Shown here piece after piece: positions 45,801-59,407 of a DNA stretch of 64,000 bases. The stretch spans positions 7,827,428 through 7,891,427 of the forward strand of contig NC_090173.1 of NCBI RefSeq assembly GCF_024679245.1, written 5' to 3'. Both the position numbers and the translations under genes were made by a program. The DNA is from Pseudorasbora parva (lineage: Eukaryota > Chordata > Actinopteri > Cypriniformes > Gobionidae). Each line of letters starts with the position of its first letter. Within the stretch, counting starts at the first letter, position 1. The notes under the pieces were generated by a model. The model saw only the letters and a program-made list of their open reading frames with translations, was not told the DNA's origin and did not search any database.

Positions 45801-48678
45801 TTTTGATAATTGAATAAATTCACTTTTTTGTAATAGTATACACTGTCGTAATTTGACGTTTTTTGTCCATTTTGACTTTTTGATAATTGAATAAATTCAC
45901 TTTTTTGTAATAGTATACACTGTCGTAATTTGACGTTTTTTGTCCATTTTGACTTTTTGATAATTGAATAAATGCACTTTTTTGTAATAGTATACACTGT
46001 CGTAATTTGATGTTTTTTTGTCCATTATGACTTTTTGATAATTGAATAAATTCACTTTTTTGTAATAGTATACACTGTCGTAATTTGATGTTTTTTGTCC
46101 ATTTTGACTTTTTGATAATTGAATAAATTCACTTTTTTGTAACAGTATACACTGTCGTAATTTGATGTTTTTGTCCATTTTGACTTTTTGATAATTGAAT
46201 AAATGCACTTTTTTGTAACAGTATACACTGTCGTAATTTGATGTTTTTTTGTCCATTTTGACTTTTTGATAATTGAATAAATTCACTTTTTTGTAATAGT
46301 ATACACTGTCGTAATTTGACGTTTTTTGTCCATTTTGACTTTTTGATAATTGAATAAATTCACTTTTTTGTAATAGTATACACTGTCGTAATTTGACGTT
46401 TTTTGTCCATTTTGACTTTTTGATAATTGAATAAATTCACTTTTTTGTAATAGTATACACTGTCGTAATTTGACGTTTTTTGTCCATTTTGACTTTTTGA
46501 TAATTGAATAAATGCACTTTTTTGTAATAGTATACACTGTCGTAATTTGATGTTTTTTTGTCCATTATGACTTTTTGATAATTGAATAAATTCACTTTTT
46601 TGTAATAGTATACACTGTCGTAATTTGATGTTTTTTGTCCATTTTGACTTTTTGATAATTGAATAAATTCACTTTTTTGTAACAGTATACACTGTCGTAA
46701 TTTGATGTTTTTGTCCATTTTGACTTTTTGATAATTGAATAAATGCACTTTTTTGTAACAGTATACACTGTCGTAATTTGATGTTTTTTTTGTCCATTTT
46801 GACTTTTTGATAATTGAATAAATTCACTTTTTTGTAATAGTATACACTGTCGTAATTTGATGTTTTTTTGTCCTTTTTGATAATTGAATAAATGCACATT
46901 TTTGTAATAGTATACACTGTCGTAATTTGATGTTTTTTTGTCCTTTTGACTTTTTGATAATTGAATAAATGCACTTTTTTGTAATAGTATACACTGTCGT
47001 AATTTGATGTTTTTTGTCCATTTTGACTTTTTGAAAATTGAATAAATTCACTTTTTTGTAATTGTATACAATGTCGTAATTTGATGTTTTTTGTCCATTT
47101 TGACTTTTTGATAATTGAATAAATGCAAATTTTTGTAATAGTATACACTGTCGTAATTTGATGTTTTTTGTCCATTTTGACTTTTTGATAATTGAATAAA
47201 TGCACTTTTTTGTAATAGTATACACTGTCGTAATTTGATGTTTTTTGTCCATTTTGACTTTTTGATAATTGAATAAATTCACTTTTTTGTAACAGTATAC
47301 ACTGTCGTAATTTGATGTTTTTTGTCCATTTTGACTTTTTGATAATTGAATAAATTCACTTTTTTGTAATAGTATACACTGTCGTAATTTGATGTTTTTT
47401 GTCCATTTGGACTTTTTGATAATTGAATAAATTCACTTTTTTGTAATAATATACACTGTCATAATTTGATGTTTTTTTGTCCATTTTGACTTTTTGATAA
47501 TTGAATAAATGCACTTTTTTGTAATAGCATACACTGTCATAATTTGATGTTTTTTGTCCATTTTGACTTTTTGATAATTGAATAAATTCACTTTTTTGTA
47601 ATAGTATACACTGTCGTAATTTGATGTTTTTTGTCCATTTTGACTTTTTGATAATTTAATAAATTCACTTTTTTGTAATAGTACACTGTCGTAATTTGAT
47701 GTTTTTTGTCCATTTTGACTTTTTGATAATTGAATAAATTCACTTTTTTGTAATAGTATACACTGTCGTAATTTGACGTTTTTTTGTCCATTTTGACTTT
47801 TTGATAATTGAATAAATTCACTTTTTTGTAATAGTATACACTGTCGTAATATGATGTTTTTTGTCCATTTTGACTTTTTGATAATTGAATAAATTCACTT
47901 TTTTGTAATAGTATACACTGTCGTAATTTGATGTTTTTTGTCCATTTTGACTTTTTATAATTGAATAAATTCACTTTTTTGTAATAGTATACACTGTCGT
48001 AATTTGACGTTTTTTGTCCATTTTGACTTTTTGATAGTTGAATAAATGCACTTTTTTGTAATAGTATACACTGTCGTAATATGATGTTTTTTGTCCATTT
48101 TGACTTTTTAATAATTGAATAAATGCACTTTTTTGTAATAGTATACACTGTCGTAATTTGACGTTTTTTGTCCATTTTGACTTTTTGATAATTGAATAAA
48201 TTCACTTTTTTGTAATAGTATACACTGTCGTAATTTGATGTTTTTTGTCCATTTTGACTTTTTATAATTGAATAAATTCACTTTTTTGTAATAGTATACA
48301 ATGTCGTAATTTGACGTTTTTTGTCCATTTTGACTTTTTGTGATAATTGAATAAATCCACTTTTTTGTAACAGTATACACTGTCGTAATTTGATGTTTTT
48401 TGTCCATTTTGACTTTTTGATAATTGAATAAATTCACTTTTTTGTAATAGTATACACTGTCGTAATTTGATGTTTTTTTGTCCTTTTTGATAATTGAATA
48501 AATGCACTTTTTTGTAATAGCATACACTGTCATAATTTGATGTTTTTTGTCCATTTTGACTTTTTGATAATTGAATAAATTCACTTTTTTGTAATAGTAT
48601 ACACTGTCGTAATTTGATGTTTTTTGTCCATTTTGACTTTTTGATAATTTAATAAATTCACTTTTTTGTAATAGTACA
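42850..48678. repeat. 5829-bp higher-order block, copy 1
   Basis: About 76 monomers whose exact variant order recurs in the next 5829 bp. Reading-frame segments inside it recur at a constant 5829-bp offset (for example 44512 and 50341, 46669 and 52498, 47588 and 53417). A visible difference is TTAGGATACAC at about 43683 against TTAGTATACAC in copy 2. Confidence 0.9.
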
Positions 48679-51600
48679 CTGTCGTAATTTGATGTTTTTT
48701 GTCCATTTTGACTTTTTGATAATTGAATAAATTCACTTTTTTGTAACAGTATACACTGTCGTAATTTGATGTTTTTGTCCATTTTGACTTTTTGATAATT
48801 GAATAAATGCACTTTTTTGTAACAGTATACACTGTCGTAATTTGATGTTTTTTTTGTCCATTTTGACTTTTTGATAATTGAATAAATTCACTTTTTTGTA
48901 ATAGTATACACTGTCGTAATTTGATGTTTTTTTGTCCTTTTTGATAATTGAATAAATGCACATTTTTGTAATAGTATACACTGTCGTAATTTGATGTTTT
49001 TTTGTCCATTATGACTTTTTGATAATTGAATAAATGCACTTTTTTGTAATAGTATACACTGTCGTAATTTGATGTTTTTTGTCCATTTGGACGTTTTGAT
49101 AATTGAATAAATTCACTTTTTTGTAATAGTATACACTGTCGTAATTTGATGTTTTTTGTCCATTTTGACTTTTTGATAATTGAATAAATTCACTTTTTTG
49201 TAATAGTATACACTGTCGTAATTTGATGTTTTTTTGTCCATTTTGACTTTTTGATAATTGAATAAATTCATTTTTTGTAATAGTATACACTGTCGTAATT
49301 TGATGTTTTTTGTCCATTTGGACTTTTTGATAATTGAATAAATTCACTTTTTTGTAATAGTATACACTGTCGTAATTTGATGTTTTTTGTCCATTTTGAC
49401 TTTTTGATAATTGAATAAATTCACTTTTTTGTAATAGTATACACTGTCGTAATTTGATGTTTTTTTGTCCATTTTGACTTTTTGATAATTGAATAAAGTC
49501 ACTTTTTTGTATTAGTATACACTGTCGTAATTTGACGTTTTTTGTCCATTTTGACAATTGAATAAATTCACTTTTTTGTAATAGTATACACTGTCGTAAT
49601 TTGACGTTTTTTGTCCATTTTGACTTTTTGATAATTGAATAAATGCACTTTTTTGTAATAGTATACACTGTCGTAATTTGATGTTTTTTGTCCATTTGGA
49701 CGTTTTGATAATTGAATAAATTCACTTTTTTGTAATAGTATACACTGTCGTAATTTGATGTTTTTTTGTCCATTTGGACGTTTTGATAATTGAATAAATT
49801 CACTTTTTTGTAATAGTATACACTGTCGTAATTTGATGTTTTTTGTCCATTTGGACGTTTTGATAATTGAATAAATTCACTTTTTTTGTAATAGTATACA
49901 CTGTCGTAATTTGATGTTTTTTGTCCATTTTGACTTTTTGATAATTGAATAAATTCACTTTTTTGTAATAGTATACACTGTCGTAATTTGATGTTTTTTT
50001 GCCCATTTTGACTTTTTGATAATTGAATAAATTCACTTTTTTGTAATAGTATACACTGTCGTAATTTGATGTTTTTTGTCCATTTGGACTTTTTGATAAT
50101 TGAATAAATTCACTTTTTTGTAATAGTATACACTGTCGTAATTTGATGTTTTTTGTCCATTTTGACTTTTTGATAATTGAATAAATTCACTTTTTTGTAA
50201 TAGTATACACTGTCGTAATTTGATGTTTTTTGTCCATTTTGACTTTTTGATAATTGAATAAATTCACTTTTTTGTAATAGTATACACTGTCGTAATTTGA
50301 CGTTTTTTGTCCATTTTGACTTTTTGATAATTGAATAAATTCACTTTTTTGTAATAGTATACACTGTCGTAATTTGACGTTTTTTGTCCATTTTGACTTT
50401 TTGATAATTGAATAAATTCACTTTTTTGTAATAGTATACACTGTCGTAATTTGACGTTTTTTGTCCATTTTGACTTTTTGATAATTGAATAAATTCACTT
50501 TTTTGTAATAGTATACACTGTCGTAATTTGACGTTTTTTGTCCATTTTGACTTTTTGATAATTGAATAAATGCACTTTTTTGTAATAGTATACACTGTCG
50601 TAATTTGATGTTTTTTTGTCCATTATGACTTTTTGATAATTGAATAAATTCACTTTTTTGTAATAGTATACACTGTCGTAATTTGATGTTTTTTGTCCAT
50701 TTTGACTTTTTGATAATTGAATAAATTCACTTTTTTGTAACAGTATACACTGTCGTAATTTGATGTTTTTTTGTCCATTTTGACTTTTTGATAATTGAAT
50801 AAATGCACTTTTTTGTAACAGTATACACTGTCGTAATTTGATGTTTTTTTTGTCCATTTTGACTTTTTGATAATTGAATAAATTCACTTTTTTGTAATAG
50901 TATACACTGTCGTAATTTGACGTTTTTTGTCCATTTTGACTTTTTGATAATTGAATAAATTCACTTTTTTGTAATAGTATACACTGTCGTAATTTGACGT
51001 TTTTTGTCCATTTTGACTTTTTGATAATTGAATAAATTCACTTTTTTGTAATAGTATACACTGTCGTAATTTGACGTTTTTTGTCCATTTTGACTTTTTG
51101 ATAATTGAATAAATGCACTTTTTTGTAATAGTATACACTGTCGTAATTTGATGTTTTTTTGTCCATTATGACTTTTTGATAATTGAATAAATTCACTTTT
51201 TTGTAATAGTATACACTGTCGTAATTTGATGTTTTTTGTCCATTTTGACTTTTTGATAATTGAATAAATTCACTTTTTTGTAACAGTATACACTGTCGTA
51301 ATTTGATGTTTTTGTCCATTTTGACTTTTTGATAATTGAATAAATGCACTTTTTTGTAACAGTATACACTGTCGTAATTTGATGTTTTTTTTGTCCATTT
51401 TGACTTTTTGATAATTGAATAAATTCACTTTTTTGTAATAGTATACACTGTCGTAATTTGATGTTTTTTTGTCCTTTTTGATAATTGAATAAATGCACAT
51501 TTTTGTAATAGTATACACTGTCGTAATTTGATGTTTTTTTGTCCTTTTGACTTTTTGATAATTGAATAAATTCACTTTTTTGTAATAGTATACACTGTCG

Positions 51601-54507
51601 TAATTTGACGTTTTTTGTCCATTTTGACTTTTTGATAATTGAATAAATTCACTTTTTTGTAATAGTATACACTGTCGTAATTTGACGTTTTTTGTCCATT
51701 TTGACTTTTTGATAATTGAATAAATTCACTTTTTTGTAATAGTATACACTGTCGTAATTTGACGTTTTTTGTCCATTTTGACTTTTTGATAATTGAATAA
51801 ATGCACTTTTTTGTAATAGTATACACTGTCGTAATTTGATGTTTTTTTGTCCATTATGACTTTTTGATAATTGAATAAATTCACTTTTTTGTAATAGTAT
51901 ACACTGTCGTAATTTGATGTTTTTTGTCCATTTTGACTTTTTGATAATTGAATAAATTCACTTTTTTGTAACAGTATACACTGTCGTAATTTGATGTTTT
52001 TGTCCATTTTGACTTTTTGATAATTGAATAAATGCACTTTTTTGTAACAGTATACACTGTCGTAATTTGATGTTTTTTTGTCCATTTTGACTTTTTGATA
52101 ATTGAATAAATTCACTTTTTTGTAATAGTATACACTGTCGTAATTTGACGTTTTTTGTCCATTTTGACTTTTTGATAATTGAATAAATTCACTTTTTTGT
52201 AATAGTATACACTGTCGTAATTTGACGTTTTTTGTCCATTTTGACTTTTTGATAATTGAATAAATTCACTTTTTTGTAATAGTATACACTGTCGTAATTT
52301 GACGTTTTTTGTCCATTTTGACTTTTTGATAATTGAATAAATGCACTTTTTTGTAATAGTATACACTGTCGTAATTTGATGTTTTTTTGTCCATTATGAC
52401 TTTTTGATAATTGAATAAATTCACTTTTTTGTAATAGTATACACTGTCGTAATTTGATGTTTTTTGTCCATTTTGACTTTTTGATAATTGAATAAATTCA
52501 CTTTTTTGTAACAGTATACACTGTCGTAATTTGATGTTTTTGTCCATTTTGACTTTTTGATAATTGAATAAATGCACTTTTTTGTAACAGTATACACTGT
52601 CGTAATTTGATGTTTTTTTTGTCCATTTTGACTTTTTGATAATTGAATAAATTCACTTTTTTGTAATAGTATACACTGTCGTAATTTGATGTTTTTTTGT
52701 CCTTTTTGATAATTGAATAAATGCACATTTTTGTAATAGTATACACTGTCGTAATTTGATGTTTTTTTGTCCTTTTGACTTTTTGATAATTGAATAAATG
52801 CACTTTTTTGTAATAGTATACACTGTCGTAATTTGATGTTTTTTGTCCATTTTGACTTTTTGAAAATTGAATAAATTCACTTTTTTGTAATTGTATACAA
52901 TGTCGTAATTTGATGTTTTTTGTCCATTTTGACTTTTTGATAATTGAATAAATGCAAATTTTTGTAATAGTATACACTGTCGTAATTTGATGTTTTTTGT
53001 CCATTTTGACTTTTTGATAATTGAATAAATGCACTTTTTTGTAATAGTATACACTGTCGTAATTTGATGTTTTTTGTCCATTTTGACTTTTTGATAATTG
53101 AATAAATTCACTTTTTTGTAACAGTATACACTGTCGTAATTTGATGTTTTTTGTCCATTTTGACTTTTTGATAATTGAATAAATTCACTTTTTTGTAATA
53201 GTATACACTGTCGTAATTTGATGTTTTTTGTCCATTTGGACTTTTTGATAATTGAATAAATTCACTTTTTTGTAATAATATACACTGTCATAATTTGATG
53301 TTTTTTTGTCCATTTTGACTTTTTGATAATTGAATAAATGCACTTTTTTGTAATAGCATACACTGTCATAATTTGATGTTTTTTGTCCATTTTGACTTTT
53401 TGATAATTGAATAAATTCACTTTTTTGTAATAGTATACACTGTCGTAATTTGATGTTTTTTGTCCATTTTGACTTTTTGATAATTTAATAAATTCACTTT
53501 TTTGTAATAGTACACTGTCGTAATTTGATGTTTTTTGTCCATTTTGACTTTTTGATAATTGAATAAATTCACTTTTTTGTAATAGTATACACTGTCGTAA
53601 TTTGACGTTTTTTTGTCCATTTTGACTTTTTGATAATTGAATAAATTCACTTTTTTGTAATAGTATACACTGTCGTAATATGATGTTTTTTGTCCATTTT
53701 GACTTTTTGATAATTGAATAAATTCACTTTTTTGTAATAGTATACACTGTCGTAATTTGATGTTTTTTGTCCATTTTGACTTTTTATAATTGAATAAATT
53801 CACTTTTTTGTAATAGTATACACTGTCGTAATTTGACGTTTTTTGTCCATTTTGACTTTTTGATAGTTGAATAAATGCACTTTTTTGTAATAGTATACAC
53901 TGTCGTAATATGATGTTTTTTGTCCATTTTGACTTTTTAATAATTGAATAAATGCACTTTTTTGTAATAGTATACACTGTCGTAATTTGACGTTTTTTGT
54001 CCATTTTGACTTTTTGATAATTGAATAAATTCACTTTTTTGTAATAGTATACACTGTCGTAATTTGATGTTTTTTGTCCATTTTGACTTTTTATAATTGA
54101 ATAAATTCACTTTTTTGTAATAGTATACACTGTCGTAATTTGACGTTTTTTGTCCATTTTGACTTTTTGTGATAATTGAATAAATCCACTTTTTTGTAAC
54201 AGTATACACTGTCGTAATTTGATGTTTTTTGTCCATTTTGACTTTTTGATAATTGAATAAATTCACTTTTTTGTAATAGTATACACTGTCGTAATTTGAT
54301 GTTTTTTTGTCCTTTTTGATAATTGAATAAATGCACTTTTTTGTAATAGCATACACTGTCATAATTTGATGTTTTTTGTCCATTTTGACTTTTTGATAAT
54401 TGAATAAATTCACTTTTTTGTAATAGTATACACTGTCGTAATTTGATGTTTTTTGTCCATTTTGACTTTTTGATAATTTAATAAATTCACTTTTTTGTAA
54501 TAGTACA
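48679..54507. repeat. 5829-bp higher-order block, copy 2
   Basis: A nearly exact copy of 42850-48678 placed directly after it. Rare variants such as GATAGTTG occur at about 48033 and 53862. A further 993-bp (13-monomer) repetition follows, since 53417-54034 recurs at 54410-55027. Confidence 0.9.
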
Positions 54508-57213
54508 CTGTCGTAATTTGATGTTTTTTGTCCATTTTGACTTTTTGATAATTGAATAAATTCACTTTTTTGTAATAGTATACACTGTCGTAATTTGACG
54601 TTTTTTTGTCCATTTTGACTTTTTGATAATTGAATAAATTCACTTTTTTGTAATAGTATACACTGTCGTAATATGATGTTTTTTGTCCATTTTGACTTTT
54701 TGATAATTGAATAAATTCACTTTTTTGTAATAGTATACACTGTCGTAATTTGATGTTTTTTGTCCATTTTGACTTTTTATAATTGAATAAATTCACTTTT
54801 TTGTAATAGTATACACTGTCGTAATTTGACGTTTTTTGTCCATTTTGACTTTTTGATAGTTGAATAAATGCACTTTTTTGTAATAGTATACACTGTCGTA
54901 ATATGATGTTTTTTGTCCATTTTGACTTTTTAATAATTGAATAAATGCACTTTTTTGTAATAGTATACACTGTCGTAATTTGACGTTTTTTGTCCATTTT
55001 GACTTTTTGATAATTGAATAAATTCACTTTTTTGTAATAGTATACACTGTCGTAATTTGATGTTTTTTGTCCATTTTGACTTTTTATAATTGAATAAATT
55101 CACTTTTTTGTAATAGTATACACTGTCGTAATTTGACGTTTTTTGTCCATTTTGACTTTTTGTGATAATTGAATAAATCCACTTTTTTGTAACAGTATAC
55201 ACTGTCGTAATTTGATGTTTTTTGTCCATTTTGACTTTTTGATAATTGAATAAATTCACTTTTTTGTAATAGTATACACTGTCGTAATTTGACGTTTTTT
55301 GTCCATTTTGACTTTTTGATAATTGAATAAATTCACTTTTTTGTAATAGTATACACTGTCGTAATTTGATGTTTTTTGTCCATTTTGACTTTTTGATAAT
55401 TGAATAAATTCACTTTTTTGTAATAGTATACACTGTCGTAATTTGATGTTTTTTGTCCATTTTGACTTTTTGTGATAATTGAATAAATCCACTTTTTTGT
55501 AACAGTATACACTGTCGTAATTTGACGTTTTTTGTCCATTTTGACTTTTTGATAATTGAATAAATGCACTTTTTTGTAATAGTATACACTGTCATAATTT
55601 GATGTTTTTTTGTCCATTTTGACTTTTTGATAATTGAATAAATGCACTTTTTTGTAATAGTATACACTGTCATGATTTGATGTTTTTTGTCCATTTTGAC
55701 TTTTTGATAATTGAATAAATTCACTTTTTTGTAATAGTACACTGTCGTAATTTGATGTTTTTTGTCCATTTTGACTTTTTGATAATTGAATAAATTCACT
55801 TTTTTGTAATAGTATACACTGTCGTAATTTGACGTTTTTTGTCCATTTTGACTTTTTGATAATTGAATAAATTCACTTTTTTGTAATAGTATACACTGTC
55901 GTAATTTGATGTTTTTTTGTCCATTTTGACTTTTTGATAATTGAATAAATGCACTTTTTTGTAATAGTACACACTGTCGTAATTTGATGTTTTTTGTCCA
56001 TTTTGACTTTTTGATAATTGAATAAATTCACTTTTTTGTAATAGTACACACTGTCGTAATCTGATGTTTTTTGTCCATTTGGACGTTTTGATAATTGAAT
56101 AAATTCACTTTTTTGTAATAGTATACACTGTCGTAATTTGATGTTTTTTGTCCATTTGGACGTTTTGATAATTGAATAAATTCACTTTTTTGTAATAGTA
56201 TACACTGTCGTAATTTGATGTTTTTTGTCCATTTGGACTTTTTGATAATTGAATAAATTCACTTTTTTGTAATAGTATACACTGTCGTAATTTGATGTTT
56301 TTTGTCCATTTTGACTTTTTGATAATTGAATAAATTCACTTTTTTGTAATAGTATACACTGTCGTAATTTGATGTTTTTTTGTCCATTTTGACTTTTTGA
56401 TAATTGAATAAAGTCACTTTTTTGTATTAGTATACACTGTCGTAATTTGACGTTTTTTGTCCATTTTGACTTTTTGATAATTGAATAAATTCACTTTTTT
56501 GTAATAGTATACACTGTCGTAATTTGACGTTTTTTGTCCATTTTGACTTTTTGATAATTGAATAAATTCACTTTTTTGTAATAGTATACACTGTCGTAAT
56601 TTGACGTTTTTTGTCCATTTTGACTTTTTGATAATTGAATAAATGCACTTTTTAGTAATAGTATACACTGTCGTAATTTGATGTTTTTTTGTCCATTATG
56701 ACTTTTTGATAATTGAATAAATGCACTTTTTTGTAATAGTATACACTGTCGTAATTTGATGTTTTTTGTCCATTTTGACTTTTTGATAATTGAATAAATT
56801 AACTTTTTTGTAACAGTATACACTGTCGTAATTTGATGTTTTTGTCCATTTTGACTTTTTGATAATTGAATAAATGCACTTTTTTGTAACAGTATACACT
56901 GTCGTAATTTGATGTTTTTTTTGTCCATTTTGACTTTTTGATAATTGAATAAATTCACTTTTTTGTAATTGTATACAATGTCGTAATTTGATGTTTTTTG
57001 TCCATTTTGACTTTTTGATAATTGAATAAATTCACTTTTTTGTAATAGTATACACTGTCGTAATTTGATGTTTTTTGTCCATTTTGACTTTTTGATAATT
57101 GAATAAATTCACTTTTTTGTAATAGTATACACTGTCGTAATTTGATGTTTTTTTGTCCATTTTGACTTTTTGATAATTGAATAAATTCACTTTCCCTTTC
57201 GTTCAGTCACTCC

Positions 57214-57407
57214 GACGTAACGTCAGTGACTGACGAATGGGGGGTTTCGCCTAGAAGCCAATCATCTTCGAGATCTTAGAAAGCGTCCAATGGCAGTGCC
57301 AATGCCATGGGCATGCGAATTTGCATGCGTAACTCCGCCTACCCACCTGGGTATATAAGGAAGTAGCTGGCATGAATCGCATTATGTTTCTGCTTCGGAG
57401 CCAAGAG
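57214..57407. repeat. Left inverted terminal repeat of DIRS copy B
   Basis: The sequence from GACGTAACGTCAGTGACTG to GGAGCCAAG is repeated inverted at 63123-63316 with few mismatches. It includes GGGTATATAAGGAAGTAGC, a TATA-like stretch that may serve as promoter. The 20 bases outside it (57194-57213) are unique to the left end and are found again only in the internal complementary region. Confidence 0.9.
57345..57362 (+). promoter_or_regulatory. Possible TATA-type promoter in the left ITR
   Basis: TATATAAGG inside the terminal repeat lies upstream of the gag region, where DIRS elements start transcription. Because the repeat is inverted at the other end, the same motif faces inward there too. 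Promoter use is inferred from position only. Confidence 0.4.
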
Positions 57408-57552
57408 CATCTCTTCACTCCGGCAAGCCTGAATTCTGAAGTCCTCTCTTCAGTCTTCGAGACGAGCGGTTCTCCAGGGTGTTGGTGTAACGGCGCGTTC
57501 CAGCGATCTCACATTGCCTGCCTGCTGATCTGTGCAGTGATCTGCAACAGCT

Positions 57553-59312
57553 GTGTGTGTTTTCCCTGGGCGCTTCAGCACTCTGCAGAGCTTCCTCTCA
57601 CAAAAAGAGCTTGCGTGTGGCACGTCTTTTTCAAGACGGGTTGCCCGCGCACTTCCGGGTGCGGTCGATATCTGTTGCTGTCTTTGGGACGCATTCACTG
57701 CTCGACGTGTTTGGGCCCAGCACGTTCGGACAGTGTTTGTGGATGTGCTGTGTTCCCTCTGTGGGAACATGACCATCGCGATGTTGTGGTCGAGACTCAA
57801 TGATCTCTGTAAAGAGAGAGAGTCCCCTCTGCCACACCCCGATCTACCATCTCCGAGAGAGGTGGTACTTTGGCTGGTGGCCAGGGTGACCTGAGGGCGG
57901 TGCTGTGGTATTAAGAACCCCGACGATCATTCCTCGGGCCACTCCCGCCCTCTTGCACATCGCTTCCAGTGAGTGTTGGACTGAAACAGCGGGACCGTCT
58001 GCTGACGCCCCGTTCGTTTAGTTCATACTCCAGATAGCGGCGAGAGGTCGATTGCCGCATCTCAAGGTGGGCTAGAGTCCTTTGGGGATGACGATTCGGC
58101 TATGCTCCGCCTCCGGGTGTGGTAGCACTGTAGAATCTGACCTAGAGTTGACAGCCATGTTATCTCGGGCAGCCGCGAGCCTCGGGCTGGTGTGAATCTC
58201 CTCCCTGTCACGAGTGCTCGCGGTTGGGCGATTGGTTTTTGGAGGTGGCACCCGACAGCTGCGGGCCCCGCCCCCAATGCCATTTCGCTCCCGAGATGCA
58301 TGAGGAGTGCACGCGGTCCGGGAGATCTCCGGGTCTTCCCGCGACCGTTTGGTGGCCTCCTCCGCCTTCTCTGCCCTCGAGGGGTCGCGGCCTAAGGGTA
58401 CACTGGGGTCCATCCCCCTCGGTCAGGTGCTCTGTTGCGCACTTCGGTGTCCACTGAGTGCTTTGACTTGACGCGGTGAGGCTATCCTAAGCGCCCTCCC
58501 AAGCCTGCTGGCTCGTCTACTTCGGTGGCGTAGTCCAGCAGTGTTATGGGGTAAGCTGCCGCCCCGATGCGTATGCACGAGGACAGAGCTGATCCAGGGC
58601 TTACGAGCCCCCTCGCAGAGCAGACCCCAGTGGAACGCGAGTCCTTCCCTGGTCTCCTCTGTCAGGGTGCAGTCGTTACCAGTGCCTCGACACCGGGCCG
58701 CTATGCCACCCGAGTCCGGGCCGGTAACACTGCCTCGAGGAAGGCGTGCCGCCACCGATCCCGCCCAGCGCGGCATAGGTGACCACACGCCCCCTGGGTC
58801 AGGAGATGTCCACAGCTGTGGTCCGGGAAAGACAACTGGCCTTACTTGGTCGATGTGGGACGGCTGAGTGAGCCCGCCTCCTCAGCTCGCCCATATCCCA
58901 GGCCGGCCTTATCGGCGGCACAGTCAGGGACTGCGCCCAACAGTTCTTGGCTGTCCCCAGAGGCAGACTGAGGCCATCTGCCCCGGCGGCCCGCTGCTGC
59001 ACCTAAGCGCCGCCGGCACAGTTGCCTCAGCCTCCTCGCCGCCTGGGCGACTTCCTGCGACCCCCTCCCGCGTGGCCACAGCAGCAGCCTTCACCCTGGC
59101 CACGCCACAGGGCGCGCTGCAGGAAGCCGTCCCAGTCCGCGCCAGCCCCGCAGCCTGCTGAAAATAGGCCAGCGGCGCTCCGGACGCGGACAGCTCTGGG
59201 ATGGGCAGTTCTTTCATGGGACGGTGGCAGGTCCGCCCCTTCCCCCGGTGGAGGGCCGGGGGAGAATCCTTTGTCCAGCTGCTGGCCCACGGGTCAGCAG
59301 CAACCTTTGTAG
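57553..59312 (+). pseudogene. DIRS gag-like remnant (copy B)
   Basis: DIRS gag proteins are poorly conserved structural proteins. Several frames carry gag-like blocks. 57553-57894 has AQHVRTVFVDVLCSLCGN and NMTIAMLWSRL with paired cysteines. 58224-58457 has GDWFLEVAPDS and FAPEMHEECTRSG. 59022-59312 is a proline-, arginine- and glutamine-rich basic tail. The frames do not join without shifts, so the gene is broken. The assignment rests on block order and position before pol. Confidence 0.6.
58608..58738 (+). repeat. 131-bp direct repeat, unit 1
   Basis: It runs from CCCCCTCGCAGAGCAGACCC to CGGTAACACTGCCTCG and recurs 800 bp later at 59408-59539 with about ten substitutions. It lies in the gag-pol interval of copy B. 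Confidence 0.9.
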
Positions 59313-59407
59313 AAAGAACTGATTAACCCATCCCTGAGCACCCAGAGACCGGTGACGGCAGTGTGCGCCGCCCCCGGGCCACGCCGCTCTCGTCCCTCTC
59401 TGTCGCC

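Larger units (their letters stand above)
19073..57193 (-). repeat. 77-bp AT-rich satellite, main array (about 495 monomers)
   Basis: Uninterrupted head-to-tail monomers with a period of 77 bp (variants of 76-79 bp from T-run length and 2-bp indels). In the shown orientation each reads TTCACTTTTTTGTAATAG, TATACACTGTCGTAATTTG and CCATTTTGACTTTTTGATAA, with about 23% G+C. Recurrent variants are AATTCAC versus AATGCAC, TTTGATG versus TTTGACG, GTAATAG versus GTAACAG, TTTTGAC versus TTTGGAC, a GTGATAATTG 2-bp insertion, and short monomers lacking the TCCATTTTGAC part. Variants recur in fixed order, showing higher-order repeats. Reading frames in it are artefacts of an A-rich strand with few stops. 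A centromeric or pericentromeric role is possible but not shown. Confidence 0.98.

Noticed and set aside
16949..56958. Dozens of open frames of 60-315 codons in the satellite (MNLFNYQKVKMDKK-type peptides)
   Set aside because: The monomer is 77 bp, so each unit shifts the frame; the A-rich strand has few stops and indel monomers lengthen the runs. The same peptide recurs in every frame order and has no start context or gene structure, so this is not a protein family.
19073..57193. CRISPR-like regular array
   Set aside because: The repeat is contiguous with no unique spacers, lies in a vertebrate genome and has no cas genes.
16937..57193. CENP-B box in the satellite monomer
   Set aside because: No TTCG-N4-A-NN-CGGG pattern was found in the monomer. 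The lack of a box does not exclude a centromeric role.
57372..57803. Cellular gene starting at the ATG in the left DIRS terminal repeat
   Set aside because: The ATG lies in the inverted terminal repeat and the frame differs from the gag-like blocks; the region is part of the retrotransposon.
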